From Pseudomonas sp. HMWF032 (GTDB lineage Bacteria; Pseudomonadota; Gammaproteobacteria; Pseudomonadales; Pseudomonadaceae), in assembly GCF_003060885.1 (NCBI RefSeq), contig NZ_QAIG01000002.1, forward strand, positions 118,512 to 182,511: a stretch of DNA of 64,000 nucleotides, given 5' to 3'. The position numbers and the translations under genes were made by a program. The notes below the pieces were generated by a model, which worked only from the letters and a program-made list of their open reading frames with translations, was not told where the DNA came from and searched no databases. Shown one piece after another: positions 16,853 to 26,810 of this stretch (position 1 is the stretch's first letter; every line of letters begins with the position of its first letter).

Positions 16853-19800
16853 CTCAATCCGCAAGCGATGGACCGCGCCATCCAGGGCGACTTTTAATGG
16901 CCCTGGCGGGCAAGTGATGGGCTGGTCGTCCAGCCAGGCTTGGCGAATGCCCTGGCTACGTTGCGCCGGGTTGCTCAGCTCAATCTGGTAGTGGCTGCCA
17001 GCCAGGGCGATACCTGCGCTAAAGCCCGGCCAGTCGGGAGGGATGCAGGGGTTGAGCAACAGCCAGTCACCCTCGCGGCGAATGCCGAGAATTCCTTCGA
17101 CACCAGCGCGGTGCATCCAGCCGGCCGCGCCGGTGTACCAGGTCCAACCACCGCGGCCGTTGTGCGGTGCCACCGCGTAAACATCGGCGGCCAGCACATA
17201 AGGCTCGACCTTGTAGCGTTGGCAGGCTTCAGGGCTGTTGCCGTGTTTGATCGGGTTGACCAGATCAAACAGGTCGAACGCCTGCTTGGCCGAGCCGAGC
17301 TGGCAGTACGCCAGAATCGCCCACATCGCCGCATGGCTGTATTGCCCGCCGTTCTCCCGCAAGCCCGGCGGATAACCCTTGATATAGCCGGGCTCCAGCG
17401 GGGTTTTGTCGAACGGCGGGGTGAACAGCAGGGCGATGCCGTCGTCCTCGCGGATCAGCTGGCGCTGCATGGCAGCCATGGCCATGTTTGCCCGCCGCGG
17501 ATCGGCACTGGCGGACAGCACCGCCCAGGACTGGGCAATCGAGTCGATCCGGCATTCGCTGCTTTGCACCGAGCCGAGCCAGGTGCCGTCATCGAAGGTC
17601 GCGCGGCGGTACCACTGGCCATCCCAGGCGTGTGCTTCCAGCGCCGCGCGCAGTTGTGCAGCATGCGTTCGCCAGTGTGCGGCGCGGGCGCTGTCATGGG
17701 TTTCAGCGTAGGGCGCAAACAGCGCGATGGTGCGCAGCAGCAACCAGCCGAGCCACACACTTTCGCCCTTGCCGTGCTCGCCGACGCGGTTCATGCCGTC
17801 GTTCCAGTCGCCGCCGCCAATCAGTGGCAGACCCAGTTCGCCGGTCAGTTGCAGGCACTGGTCGAGGCCGCGGGCGCAGTGCTCGAACAGCGAATCCGGC
17901 GCATCGGCCTGCATCGGCTGGAAGAACGCGTCATGTTCGCCAGCGGTCAGCAGCGGGCCTTCGAGAAAGTCCAATTGCTCATCGAGAATTGCTGCATCGC
18001 CGCTGCACTGGATGTACTGCGCAGTGGCGTAGGCCAGCCACACCCGGTCATCGGAGATGCGCGTGCGCACGCCCTGGCCGGAATGTGGCAGCCACCAGTG
18101 CTGCACATCACCCTCGACAAACTGACGGCTGGCTGCACGCAGGATATGCCCGCGGGTGATCGATGGGCTGGCAAAGGTCAGCGCCATGCCGTCCTGCAGC
18201 TGGTCGCGAAAGCCGTAGGCACCGCTGGCCTGGTAGAACGCCGAGCGCGCCCAGACGCGGCAGGCCAGGGTCTGATAGAGCAGCCAGCCGTTGAGCATGA
18301 TGTCCATGGCGCGGCTTGGCGTCTGCACCTGCACCGCGCCGAGCACGCGCTGCCAGTGCGCCTGCACCTTGAGTAGCACGGCGTCCAGATCGGCCTCGCG
18401 GTACTGCGTAATCAAGCTGCTGGCCTGCTGTTCGCTGGCGCATTGGCCGAGGAACCAGAGCACTTCCACGCTTTCCCCTGGCTGCAGTTCCAGCTGACAT
18501 TGCAGCGCCGTGCAGGGATCGAGCCCCGCACCCAGGCTGCCGCTCAGCGTTGCCAGGCGGGCCAGGGCGGCGGGTTGCGTGAGGCTGCCGTTACGCCCGA
18601 TAAACTCGCTGCGATCCGCCGTCCAGCTGCTTTGCCGGCCGCCCAGGTCGCTGAATGCGCTGCGCCCGGTAAAGGCGATGCTCCACGGGTTGCGGACCAG
18701 AACGGCGCCGGTGGCGCTGTCCTGCTGACTGACGATAAACGGCGCGCTGGCGGCCCGCGTGCTGCCCAGCACCCATTCGGCATAGGCAGTCACGCTGAGG
18801 CGGCGTGGGCGGCCGGAGAGGTTACGCAGGGTCAGGCGGGAGATTTTGATCGGGTCGTCCAGCGGCACGAACTGCAGCAGCTCCATGGCAATGCCGCTGG
18901 CCTGATGGCTGAAGCGGCTGTAACCAAAGCCATGCCGCGCTTCATAGTGGCCGCTGTCGCGCAGCGGTTGGGCGGTGGGGCTGAACAGCGCCAGGCTGTC
19001 TTCGTCACGGATATACAGGGCTTCGCCTGGCGGGTCGCTGACGGGGTCGTTGGACCAGGGTGTGAGCTGGTTTTCCCGGCTGTTGTCGGCCCAGGTGTAG
19101 CCGCTGCCTTCGGCCGAGACCTGAAAGCCGAACTGCGGATTGGCAATCACGTTGATCCACGGTGCCGGGGTGTTGCTCCAGGCGTCCAGGCGCACCACGT
19201 ACTCGCGGCCATCCAGATCGAAGCCGCCCAGGCCATTGGCACATTCCAGCGGGCTTGGCGGCGCTGCGTGGAATACCGGCAGGGGTTGCGCGCTGTGGTT
19301 GCTGGTGCTTGCCGGTACGGGGCTGGGGCAGGCCGGGATACGGGCCAGTTGTTCGGCTATTGGCCCGCGATGCGCCACCAGCAGCACCCTGGCGACGGCC
19401 TGCAGGCGTTCGCGGTATTCACCCCTGAGCAGGTCAGCGCGCAGCACGAATACTGCGCCCTGCGCCAGTTCGGCGGCAAAGCGTGGGCGTGACTGGCTGC
19501 TGCGCACGGCAGTTTCAATGGCCACTTGCAGATCCTGCAGGTAGGAAGAGGCATGCTCGTTGACGATCACCAGGTCCACGGCCAGGCGCTTCATTCGCCA
19601 GTATTCGTGGGCGCGCAGCAGTTGCCGCACCTGAGCAATGTCTTCGGCGTCACTGATGCGCAGCAGGACAATCGGCAGGTCGCCGGAAATCCCCTGGGAC
19701 CACAGCCCTGACTGGCTGCCGAGGCCGCGCAGCAGACTGGCTTGCGGTGCGCGAAAACGCGAGTCGGCATACAGGATCGGTGCCGCCAGGCGCTGAAAGT

Positions 19801-22800
19801 CGGCAGCTTCGGCGGCGAGCATGTCGAGGTGGCGCAATTGCACCTGGGCCTGGGTCCAGGCCAGGGTTTTCGCGCGCTCGAAGGCGCTGCGGTCGTGGTG
19901 CTTGTCGATCAAATCAAGCAGCGCCTCACGGGTAGGCGCCACCACCGTCCAGAACGCTACACGGGCAATCTTGCCGGGTTCGATCAGCAGGCGCTGGCGC
20001 AGCGAGAAGATCGGGTCCAGCACCGTGCCGACGCTATTGGACAGGCGCTGGCCCAGACGAATCACTGCGGCGGCATGCAGCGCACAACTGCGTCCGAGAA
20101 ACTGCGCGCGGTCGGATTCGTACTGCGGCGCGGCACTCACGTCACCTTCAACCACGGCAAAGTGCGCGGCCCATAATGCCTGCTCGCTGGCACTGCGCGG
20201 GCGCCGCGTGGCAATCAACGCAGCGAAGGCGGGCAGGTACTCGGTGACCACAAACAGCTTGGAAAACGCCGGGTGGGCGTTGTCGCTGGCGGCGCTGGCC
20301 AGCACCAGTTCGGCGTAGGAGGTCAGTTCGATCTCCCGCGCCACGCGGCCGCTGTTGGTCAGCGAGACGCGGCGCACTTCACCATCGTCTTCGCCGGAGA
20401 CCAGCACTTCCAGATTGGTGCTGAGGTTGCCGTCGTGGCGGCTGTAGCTGGCGTAGTCCTCGGCGAACACCACTTCGTCATAGGGGTTGCCGCTGCTCGG
20501 CTGTGCGCCCAGTGACCAGTGCGTGCCGTTGCGAGTGTCCCAGAGAAAGATGAATGAACCGTGCGGGTCGCGGGTGCTGTCTTCTTGCCAGCGGGTGATG
20601 GCGATGTCGCGCCAGCGGCTGTAACCCGCGCCGCTGGCGGTGAGCATCACGCTGTAACGGCCGTTGCTGAGCAGGTGGGTAACCGGCGGATTGCCGTTGA
20701 AGTGGTTCAATCGGCGTTCGTTGTGCAGCGTGCAGTCGGCTTCTGCGGCGCAGGCGCTGACCTCTTCGGCACGCGGATGGGCGACTGCGACATTGCGTGG
20801 CATACGCTCCTGCAACAGCAGTTCGCAGGCCTGGATCATGGGTTCGCGGTGGAAGCGTGCACGCATCTGGCCGTCATGCAGGGTGTTGGCAATGGCGACG
20901 ATGCTCATGCCCTGATGGTGGGCCATAAAATTGCGGACGATGGCAAAGGGCTGCTCATCCGGCAGGCGCGTGTGGGTGAAGTCCAGTGCTTCATAGAAAC
21001 CATAGCGGCCCAATGCGCCCATCTCACTCAGGCGGCGGTAGTTGGCCAGTGCGCCTTGCGGGTCGACCATGGTCGCCAGACCGGTGGCGTAGGGGGCAAT
21101 CACCCGGTTGGCGGACAAGCCGCGCTTGAGGCCCAGGCCCGGTACGCCGAAGTTGGAATACTGGTAGGTCTGCTCCATGTCGCGGGCGTTGTAGGCCGAC
21201 TCGGAAATCCCCCAGGGGATGCCCAGATCATTGCCATAGGCGGCCTGGCGCGCGACCACCAGGCGGTTGGTCTGCTCCAGCAGGCTGCCGGCTGGGGCGC
21301 GCATGACCAGCGAGGGCATCAGGTATTCGAACATCGAGCCGGACCAGGAAATCAGCGCCGAGCCGCTGCCCAGTGGCGTGGCGGTGCGGCCCAGGCGGAA
21401 CCAGTGACGGGTGCTGACATCGCCCTTGGCGATGGCGAACAGGCTGGCCAGGCGCGCTTCCGAGGCGAGTAGGTCATAGCAGCTGCTGTCCAGGCTGTTG
21501 TCAGCCAGACAAAAACCAATCGACAGCAGCTTGCGTTCCGGCTCCAGGAGGAAGGCGAAATCCATGCCCAGGGCCATGTTGCGTGCCTGCTCGGCGACGC
21601 TGCGCAGCGCGTCGTGCAAGGTTGTGCGTTGGCTCTCTGTCAGCTCGGCATCCTGCTGCAGATCGTTCAGGGCCTGGGCCAGTGCCTGCAGCCAGAACAG
21701 CAGGTCGCCGGCCTGGTTGTCCGTGTCGAGTGGGGCGATGCCGCCGGCCAGTTGTGTGGCCTTGTCACTCAGGCGCAGCAAGGTTGGCAGCAGGCTAAAC
21801 AGCGGCTGCGCGCCATTCAGGCCTGCGTCGATCTGTTGCAGTAATTGGTGCAGTTGTTGGCTGCGTTCGCTGCCGGCAGCCGGCATTAACGCCAGCGCGG
21901 CGCGGGCCAGTTGCAGGTTGTCGTCGATGCCCTGACGGGCGTCCGCACTCACGGGGGCGTTCAGCCATTCCTCGCAGGCATTGGCCACCACCAGCAGATG
22001 GCCGGCCAGATTGCCGCTGTCCACTGATGACACATAGGCCGGCGCCAGCGGGCGTAAATCCTCGGTGTCGTACCAGTTGAAGAAGTGCCCGCGATGGCGC
22101 TGCAACTGCGCCATGACTGCCAGTGTGGCCTGCAGGCGGGCGAGGGTGACCTGGGTGCCGGCCCAGCCGAAATCGCGGGCGGCAATGGCGCAGAGCAGGT
22201 ACAGGCCCATGTTGGTGGGTGAGGTGCGGTGGGCGATAACCGGCTTGGGATCTTCCTGAAAGTTATCCGGTGGCAGCTGGTTGTCGGCTGGGGTGACGAA
22301 GGTTTCGAAGAAGCGCCAGGTGCGCCGGGCGATCAGGCGTAGCTCGTTGCGTTGCGTCGGGTCGATCAGCAAGCGTTTGGCCACGCGTGGCGAACGGCTG
22401 ACCAGCAGGGCAATGGCCGGTGCGCTAAGCCAGAGCAAGGCGAAGGGCAGTACCAGCGGCCAGCTGGTCGGTGACCAGAACAGGGCTAGAGCGCACAGCA
22501 GCAGGCCGAGCGTGGTGCCGCCGGCCATGCCGCGGTAGAAACCCAGCAGTTTCAAGCGTGGGCTGATCGCCGCCTGCGCGGCGGTGGTCCATTCCAGCAG
22601 GTTGCGCCGGGTGATCAGCAGGCGGGTCAGGGTACGGCTGATCGCATCGAGCATGCGCCAGCTCTGGTCGGCGAGGAATGTCAGGTTCAGCGCGCTTTGC
22701 AGCAGGGCCAGCAGCAGGTCATCACGCAGCTTGCCGAGGTGGCTGCGCCAGCGAATACCGGCACGTGCCGGCAGCAGGCCGAAGCACAGTGGCAGCAAGG

Positions 22801-25351
22801 TTGGAATCAGCAGGCTGGCCAGCAGCAACAGGCTGGCGCAGAGCGCTGCCGGCAACGGCAGCAGCCAGCTCAGGCCCAGCGCCGCCAGGGTGGCCGGGGC
22901 CAGCAGGGAGCGGCGTAGGTTGTCGAGCATCTTCCAGCGGCCGATGTTCGGCAGCGCCTGTTTGCCGCGTAGCGGCCCGAAAATCCACGGCAGCAGCTGC
23001 CAGTCGCCCCGCGTCCAGCGGTGCTGACGCTTGCCGGCGACGTCGTAGCGTGAGGGGAATTCCTCAACCACTTCCACATCCGAAGCCAGGCCTGCGCGGG
23101 CGAAAACCCCTTCGAACAGATCGTGGCTGAGCAGGCTGTTTTCCCTGACTCGGCCGGCCAGCGCGGCCTCGAAGGCGTCGATGTCGTAGATGCCCTTGCC
23201 GGTAAAGGAGCCTTCGCCGAACAGGTCCTGGTACACATCGGACACAGCCGCCGCGTAAGGGTCCATGCCGCCGGGGCTGGAGAAGACCTTCTGGTACAGC
23301 GAGCCCTCGCGCTGCAACGGCAGTGACGGGGTCACTCGTGGCTGCAGAATCGCGTAGCCGCCGACCACCCGTTGCAGCGCGTTGTTGAATCGCGGGTGGT
23401 TCAGCGGATGGGCCATTTTGCCGACCAGGCGCAGCGCGGCATCGCGCGGCAGGCGGGTGTCGGCGTCCAGGGTGATGACGTAGCGCACCGCGTCCGGCAC
23501 GCGCTGGATAAGCCCTGGCACCGGGGTAAAGCTGGTGTCATCGGCACCGCGCAGCAAGCGATTGAGTTCATGCAGCTTGCCGCGTTTGCGCTCCCAGCCC
23601 ATCCAGACGTTTTCACTGGGGTTGAACTGTCGCCGGCGGTGCAACAGGAGAAAGCGGCTGCCGGCGATACCTGGCCCGTAACGCTGGTTGAGCTGGTCGA
23701 TGGCGGCGCTGGCCAGCTGCAGTAATGCGGCATCGCTGGCCAGGTCTTCCTGCTGAGCATCCAGGCCATCGGTGAGCAGGGCGAAGGTCAGATCGCCGCC
23801 ATGCCCGGCCAGGTGATGCACTTCCAGACGCTCGATCTGCTCCAGCAGATCAGCCTCGCTGCCAAGCAGGGTCGGCACGGCAATCAGCGTGCGCAGACTG
23901 CTGGGCACCCCTTCGCTGAGCTCCAGGCCCGGCAGGCCCATGGCGCCGAAGCTGTTACTGACGGCGCGGTTGACCAGCGCGGTGGCCACTTCGCTGGCCG
24001 GCAGAAAGCCCAGCACCCCCAGCGCCAGCAGCCAGCCGGCCGTCACGCCCTGGCCGGCCAGGCTGAACAGCGCCAGGCCCAGCAGCAGACTGGCCAGGCC
24101 AATGATGGCGCCGACATAGCCGGGCATGCCGAGGCGCATATGGCCACGGCTGATGCGCAGACGCAGCGGCGGGCGAAAATTGATGCGCTGCTCCAGCGCC
24201 AGCCGGCCTTCGGCGATCAGGTGGTAGCCGGGGTCGCGGGTGCGTGGGTCGGCATGCTCGGTTGTGCCGGCCAGTTGGCTGGCCTGCAGGGCCTGTTCGG
24301 CAACCTCCAGTTCGCTGCAGGTGCTGCCACGGGCGAGTTGCTCGATGGCGCTGCGGTACTGGTTGCGGGTAGCAAAATCCATCGCGGCAAAGTCGCTGCG
24401 GGTGCCCAGGCGGGCATCCACCAGGCTGACGTTTTCGAACAGCTGTGCCCAGTCGATGGAGGAAATCAGGCGCATGCTGTTGATGATGTTGCGCACCGTG
24501 AGGTTGGACGCGCCCTGGCGCTGCTGCGCGTGCTGCACCACTTCATCGCTGCTGCTGCCCTGCGCGCCGAGGCGCTCTTCCAGCCAGCCCAGCGCCGGCG
24601 TGGTGAGCGGGTCATGGTCACGCAAGCGCTTGGCCAGTTGTGCGGCAAATGGCTCGCTCAACGCGCTGCGGGCGCGCTCGTGCAACTCCCTGTCGAGCGC
24701 CGTGTAGGGGGCGTTTTTACCCAGCAGGCGGCTGGCCAGGGCATCGGCATCTGCTCGGGCGCTGCGCCCGGCGGTCATCTGGTCGGCCAGGCGGCGCAGG
24801 TTTTCGATCAGCACGATGCGCAGGGTGATGGCCACGGCCCACAGTTCGCCGATGGTCAACGGTTGCACTTGCTGATAGGCGACGATAAAGCGCTGCAGGA
24901 TGTCCGGGTCGACGTGGCTGTCGGTGTGGGCAATAAATGCCCAGGTCAGGCCCAGCACCCGTGGATACCCGGCAAAAGGACCGCTGGCGAGTTTCGGCAG
25001 CTGGCGGTAATAGCCTGGCGGCAGGTCATCGCGAATCTCGCGAATCTGCTCCTCGACCAGGTGATAGTTGTCCAGCAGCCACTCGGCCGCCGGCACCACG
25101 CCACGGCCGTTGGCCAGTTCCGCAGCACTGGCGCGGTAGGCCGCAAGCAATACCTTGGCGTTGTCGTTCAGCCGGCGATGCAAGGACAGCACGGCGGGCG
25201 GCTTACTGCTGATCGGTTGGGCAGCGGCCAGGGTGTAGGCATGTTGTTCGAGGCGTTCGATGCCGAACAGTTCTTCGCGTACCGGCGCGTGATCAAGCCA
25301 TGGCGAGGGTGCAGCGGCATGGCCGAATAGAGCAGTAAAGACGGAGGTCAT
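16847..25351 (-). CDS. Cyclic beta-1,2-glucan synthase (NdvB/Cgs type)
   Basis: 2834 residues, the size of Rhizobium NdvB and Brucella Cgs. An N-terminal region is followed by hydrophobic segments (about 405-460), a GT84 glycosyltransferase domain with LDADTRLPRDAA (about residue 627) and QHRWTRGDWQ (about 775), more hydrophobic segments (about 830-875 and 965-1015), a glucoamylase-like/DUF3131 part, and tandem carbohydrate-binding/GH94 phosphorylase domains with GGGDWNDGMNR (catalytic Asp about 2515). It should polymerise UDP-glucose into beta-1,2-glucan, cyclise it and export it to the periplasm. It is far longer than the P. aeruginosa protein called NdvB. No separate transporter gene is next to it. 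The start ATG at 25351 lacks a strong ribosome site. Confidence 0.9.
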   Translation of the reverse strand: MTSVFTALFGHAAAPSPWLDHAPVREELFGIERLEQHAYTLAAAQPISSKPPAVLSLHRRLNDNAKVLLAAYRASAAELANGRGVVPAAEWLLDNYHLVEEQIREIRDDLPPGYYRQLPKLASGPFAGYPRVLGLTWAFIAHTDSHVDPDILQRFIVAYQQVQPLTIGELWAVAITLRIVLIENLRRLADQMTAGRSARADADALASRLLGKNAPYTALDRELHERARSALSEPFAAQLAKRLRDHDPLTTPALGWLEERLGAQGSSSDEVVQHAQQRQGASNLTVRNIINSMRLISSIDWAQLFENVSLVDARLGTRSDFAAMDFATRNQYRSAIEQLARGSTCSELEVAEQALQASQLAGTTEHADPRTRDPGYHLIAEGRLALEQRINFRPPLRLRISRGHMRLGMPGYVGAIIGLASLLLGLALFSLAGQGVTAGWLLALGVLGFLPASEVATALVNRAVSNSFGAMGLPGLELSEGVPSSLRTLIAVPTLLGSEADLLEQIERLEVHHLAGHGGDLTFALLTDGLDAQQEDLASDAALLQLASAAIDQLNQRYGPGIAGSRFLLLHRRRQFNPSENVWMGWERKRGKLHELNRLLRGADDTSFTPVPGLIQRVPDAVRYVITLDADTRLPRDAALRLVGKMAHPLNHPRFNNALQRVVGGYAILQPRVTPSLPLQREGSLYQKVFSSPGGMDPYAAAVSDVYQDLFGEGSFTGKGIYDIDAFEAALAGRVRENSLLSHDLFEGVFARAGLASDVEVVEEFPSRYDVAGKRQHRWTRGDWQLLPWIFGPLRGKQALPNIGRWKMLDNLRRSLLAPATLAALGLSWLLPLPAALCASLLLLASLLIPTLLPLCFGLLPARAGIRWRSHLGKLRDDLLLALLQSALNLTFLADQSWRMLDAISRTLTRLLITRRNLLEWTTAAQAAISPRLKLLGFYRGMAGGTTLGLLLCALALFWSPTSWPLVLPFALLWLSAPAIALLVSRSPRVAKRLLIDPTQRNELRLIARRTWRFFETFVTPADNQLPPDNFQEDPKPVIAHRTSPTNMGLYLLCAIAARDFGWAGTQVTLARLQATLAVMAQLQRHRGHFFNWYDTEDLRPLAPAYVSSVDSGNLAGHLLVVANACEEWLNAPVSADARQGIDDNLQLARAALALMPAAGSERSQQLHQLLQQIDAGLNGAQPLFSLLPTLLRLSDKATQLAGGIAPLDTDNQAGDLLFWLQALAQALNDLQQDAELTESQRTTLHDALRSVAEQARNMALGMDFAFLLEPERKLLSIGFCLADNSLDSSCYDLLASEARLASLFAIAKGDVSTRHWFRLGRTATPLGSGSALISWSGSMFEYLMPSLVMRAPAGSLLEQTNRLVVARQAAYGNDLGIPWGISESAYNARDMEQTYQYSNFGVPGLGLKRGLSANRVIAPYATGLATMVDPQGALANYRRLSEMGALGRYGFYEALDFTHTRLPDEQPFAIVRNFMAHHQGMSIVAIANTLHDGQMRARFHREPMIQACELLLQERMPRNVAVAHPRAEEVSACAAEADCTLHNERRLNHFNGNPPVTHLLSNGRYSVMLTASGAGYSRWRDIAITRWQEDSTRDPHGSFIFLWDTRNGTHWSLGAQPSSGNPYDEVVFAEDYASYSRHDGNLSTNLEVLVSGEDDGEVRRVSLTNSGRVAREIELTSYAELVLASAASDNAHPAFSKLFVVTEYLPAFAALIATRRPRSASEQALWAAHFAVVEGDVSAAPQYESDRAQFLGRSCALHAAAVIRLGQRLSNSVGTVLDPIFSLRQRLLIEPGKIARVAFWTVVAPTREALLDLIDKHHDRSAFERAKTLAWTQAQVQLRHLDMLAAEAADFQRLAAPILYADSRFRAPQASLLRGLGSQSGLWSQGISGDLPIVLLRISDAEDIAQVRQLLRAHEYWRMKRLAVDLVIVNEHASSYLQDLQVAIETAVRSSQSRPRFAAELAQGAVFVLRADLLRGEYRERLQAVARVLLVAHRGPIAEQLARIPACPSPVPASTSNHSAQPLPVFHAAPPSPLECANGLGGFDLDGREYVVRLDAWSNTPAPWINVIANPQFGFQVSAEGSGYTWADNSRENQLTPWSNDPVSDPPGEALYIRDEDSLALFSPTAQPLRDSGHYEARHGFGYSRFSHQASGIAMELLQFVPLDDPIKISRLTLRNLSGRPRRLSVTAYAEWVLGSTRAASAPFIVSQQDSATGAVLVRNPWSIAFTGRSAFSDLGGRQSSWTADRSEFIGRNGSLTQPAALARLATLSGSLGAGLDPCTALQCQLELQPGESVEVLWFLGQCASEQQASSLITQYREADLDAVLLKVQAHWQRVLGAVQVQTPSRAMDIMLNGWLLYQTLACRVWARSAFYQASGAYGFRDQLQDGMALTFASPSITRGHILRAASRQFVEGDVQHWWLPHSGQGVRTRISDDRVWLAYATAQYIQCSGDAAILDEQLDFLEGPLLTAGEHDAFFQPMQADAPDSLFEHCARGLDQCLQLTGELGLPLIGGGDWNDGMNRVGEHGKGESVWLGWLLLRTIALFAPYAETHDSARAAHWRTHAAQLRAALEAHAWDGQWYRRATFDDGTWLGSVQSSECRIDSIAQSWAVLSASADPRRANMAMAAMQRQLIREDDGIALLFTPPFDKTPLEPGYIKGYPPGLRENGGQYSHAAMWAILAYCQLGSAKQAFDLFDLVNPIKHGNSPEACQRYKVEPYVLAADVYAVAPHNGRGGWTWYTGAAGWMHRAGVEGILGIRREGDWLLLNPCIPPDWPGFSAGIALAGSHYQIELSNPAQRSQGIRQAWLDDQPITCPPGPLKVALDGAVHRLRIEL

Positions 25352-25692
25352 AGGGCGCGGTTCCAGCCATCATTGGCATGCGCGATGGGCGTCGAGGTGC
25401 GAGGCCCATCTGAGAAACCGCGACAGCGGACCTACGAAGTCACGATTGCCGTGCCCCTGTTGCTTCGCCGTGCTGATTTTGCATATTGGCCGCAGACGCT
25501 GGCGTGTCCGGTCAACACCCAAGACCCGGGTACCGCGATGGCGAGGTAAACCTGCCCCATCGGGAAGAATGCTGTCGCAGCATTGTCGTCACCCTACAGC
25601 ACCGCTGCTGCCAGGGTCTGTTCGCTAGCGGACATAGCGGGCAATGGAGCGTTGTGCGGGGGTGACTCTGCGAGTGCCGGTTTCGCGAAAAT
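25352..25692. other. 341-base intergenic region between glucan synthase and gluQRS
   Basis: No coding frame is convincing. It holds a perfect hairpin (AATGCTG 25568-25574, CAGCATT 25578-25584) and, at 25618-25637, TCTGTTCGCTAGCGGACATA, which resembles the 20-bp palindrome at 10025. Because gluQRS is usually followed by cbrA in pseudomonads (from memory), this may be the join of a rearrangement, but I see no cbrA remnant. Confidence 0.5.
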
Positions 25693-26580
25693 CTAGCGCA
25701 GCTGCGCTTCAGCCAGGGTCAGGCTGCGCGGTATACGTGAGGCATCCCAATGCATGCTGCCCCAGCGCAGCAGTTCGGCCGGCTGGCCGTCGTGGGCGGC
25801 GTCCGGCAACGGCTGGCCCAGCGCACGCAGGGCACGGATCAGCAGTGGCGTGGCCTGATCGGCCGGCAGCGGCGGCGAGCGGTAGGATTTGCCCAGTTTG
25901 TGGCCATCCGGTTGGATGATCAGCGGCACATGCAGGTAGCGTGGCTGCGCCAGGCCGAGCAGCTCTTGCAGGTACAGCTGGCGTGGGGTGGAGTCGAGCA
26001 GGTCGGCGCCGCGCACCACATCGGTCACACCCTGCCAGGCATCGTCGAGCACCACCGCCAACTGGTAGGCATACAGGCCATCGCGGCGGCGAATCACGAA
26101 GTCGCCGACCTCGCGGCCCAGGTGCTGGCGGTAATCACCCTGTACGCGGTCGACAAAGTGGTAGTTCAGCTCCGGCACGCGCAGACGAATCGCCGCATCG
26201 ACAAAGCCGTGGCCGGCATTACGGCAGGTGCCGGGGTAGATGCCCTGAGTACCTTCCAGTTGTTTGCGTGAGCAGGTGCAGGCGTAGGCCAGGCCCTGGC
26301 TGAGCAGGCGATCGACCAGCGCGGCGTATTCGGCGTGGCGCTCACTCTGGCGTACCAGTTCGCCGTCCCACTCGAAGCCGTAGCTTTCCAGGGTGCTGAG
26401 AATGGCGGCCTGAGCGCCGACGACTTCGCGTGGCGGGTCGAGGTCTTCCATGCGCAGCAGCCAGCGGCCATTGACCGCGCGCGCGTCAAGGTAGGACGCA
26501 AGAGCTGCGACCAGTGAGCCGAAGTGCAGGTAGCCGCTTGGGGTGGGGGCGAAGCGGCCGATATAAGCAGGTGTGTTCAT
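25693..26580 (-). CDS. gluQRS: Glutamyl-Q tRNA(Asp) synthetase
   Basis: 295 residues, the catalytic core of a glutamyl-tRNA synthetase without the anticodon-binding domain. Visible: GRFAPTPSGYLHFGSL (HIGH-type motif), zinc-ligand cysteines in CTCSRKQLEGTQGIYPGTC, and KLGKSYRS (KMSKS-type motif). The enzyme activates glutamate and attaches it to queuosine in tRNA(Asp). It lies downstream of dksA, as in most gammaproteobacteria, where dksA read-through controls it. Here a dksA terminator and a 162-bp palindromic element lie between them. The start ATG is at 26580. Confidence 0.93.
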   Translation of the reverse strand: MNTPAYIGRFAPTPSGYLHFGSLVAALASYLDARAVNGRWLLRMEDLDPPREVVGAQAAILSTLESYGFEWDGELVRQSERHAEYAALVDRLLSQGLAYACTCSRKQLEGTQGIYPGTCRNAGHGFVDAAIRLRVPELNYHFVDRVQGDYRQHLGREVGDFVIRRRDGLYAYQLAVVLDDAWQGVTDVVRGADLLDSTPRQLYLQELLGLAQPRYLHVPLIIQPDGHKLGKSYRSPPLPADQATPLLIRALRALGQPLPDAAHDGQPAELLRWGSMHWDASRIPRSLTLAEAQLR

Positions 26581-26590
26581 ACGTGCGGGT

Positions 26591-26752
26591 CAACAGGCTT
26601 TGAAAACGACCTGCGTGGTCGATACTGCGTTAGAAATGACCCGGGACGCGGCGTCTCGAAATGTCGAAATGCTCATTTACGTCAGTAAACTCCGCTTTCT
26701 CGGTCATTTCTGCCTTGTCTCGCCTGCCTCGCCTACGTTTCAAAACCTGTTG
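26591..26752. repeat. 162-bp nested inverted-repeat element
   Basis: Three sets of arms nest around one centre. The outer arms run from 26591 (CAACAGGCTTTGAAA...) to 26752 (...TTTCAAAACCTGTTG); the middle arms are AGAAATGACC (26632-26641) and GGTCATTTCT (26702-26711); the inner arms are TTTAC and GTAAA around gtca near 26677-26689. The RNA would fold into one long imperfect stem. It sits between dksA and gluQRS and has no coding potential. The ends CAACAGG/CCTGTTG suggest a miniature inverted-repeat element. Confidence 0.6.
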
Positions 26753-26779
26753 CGCATACATATGCAGAGACAGAAACAA

Positions 26780-26803
26780 CAGAGGGTGCCGAAGCACCCT
26801 CTG
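26780..26803 (-). terminator. Rho-independent terminator after dksA
   Basis: On the minus strand CAGAGGGTGC, a ttcg tetraloop and GCACCCTCTG form a perfect 10-bp stem, followed by TTGTTTCTG. It starts 8 bases beyond the dksA stop, so it should limit read-through into gluQRS. Confidence 0.8.
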
Positions 26804-26810
26804 GGTCAGA

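Noticed and set aside
16940..25330. Long open frames on the plus strand opposite the glucan synthase (e.g. 16940-18376, 23801-25330)
   Set aside because: They are shadows of a GC-rich coding strand: no family motif, poor composition, and the minus-strand protein is continuous and recognised.
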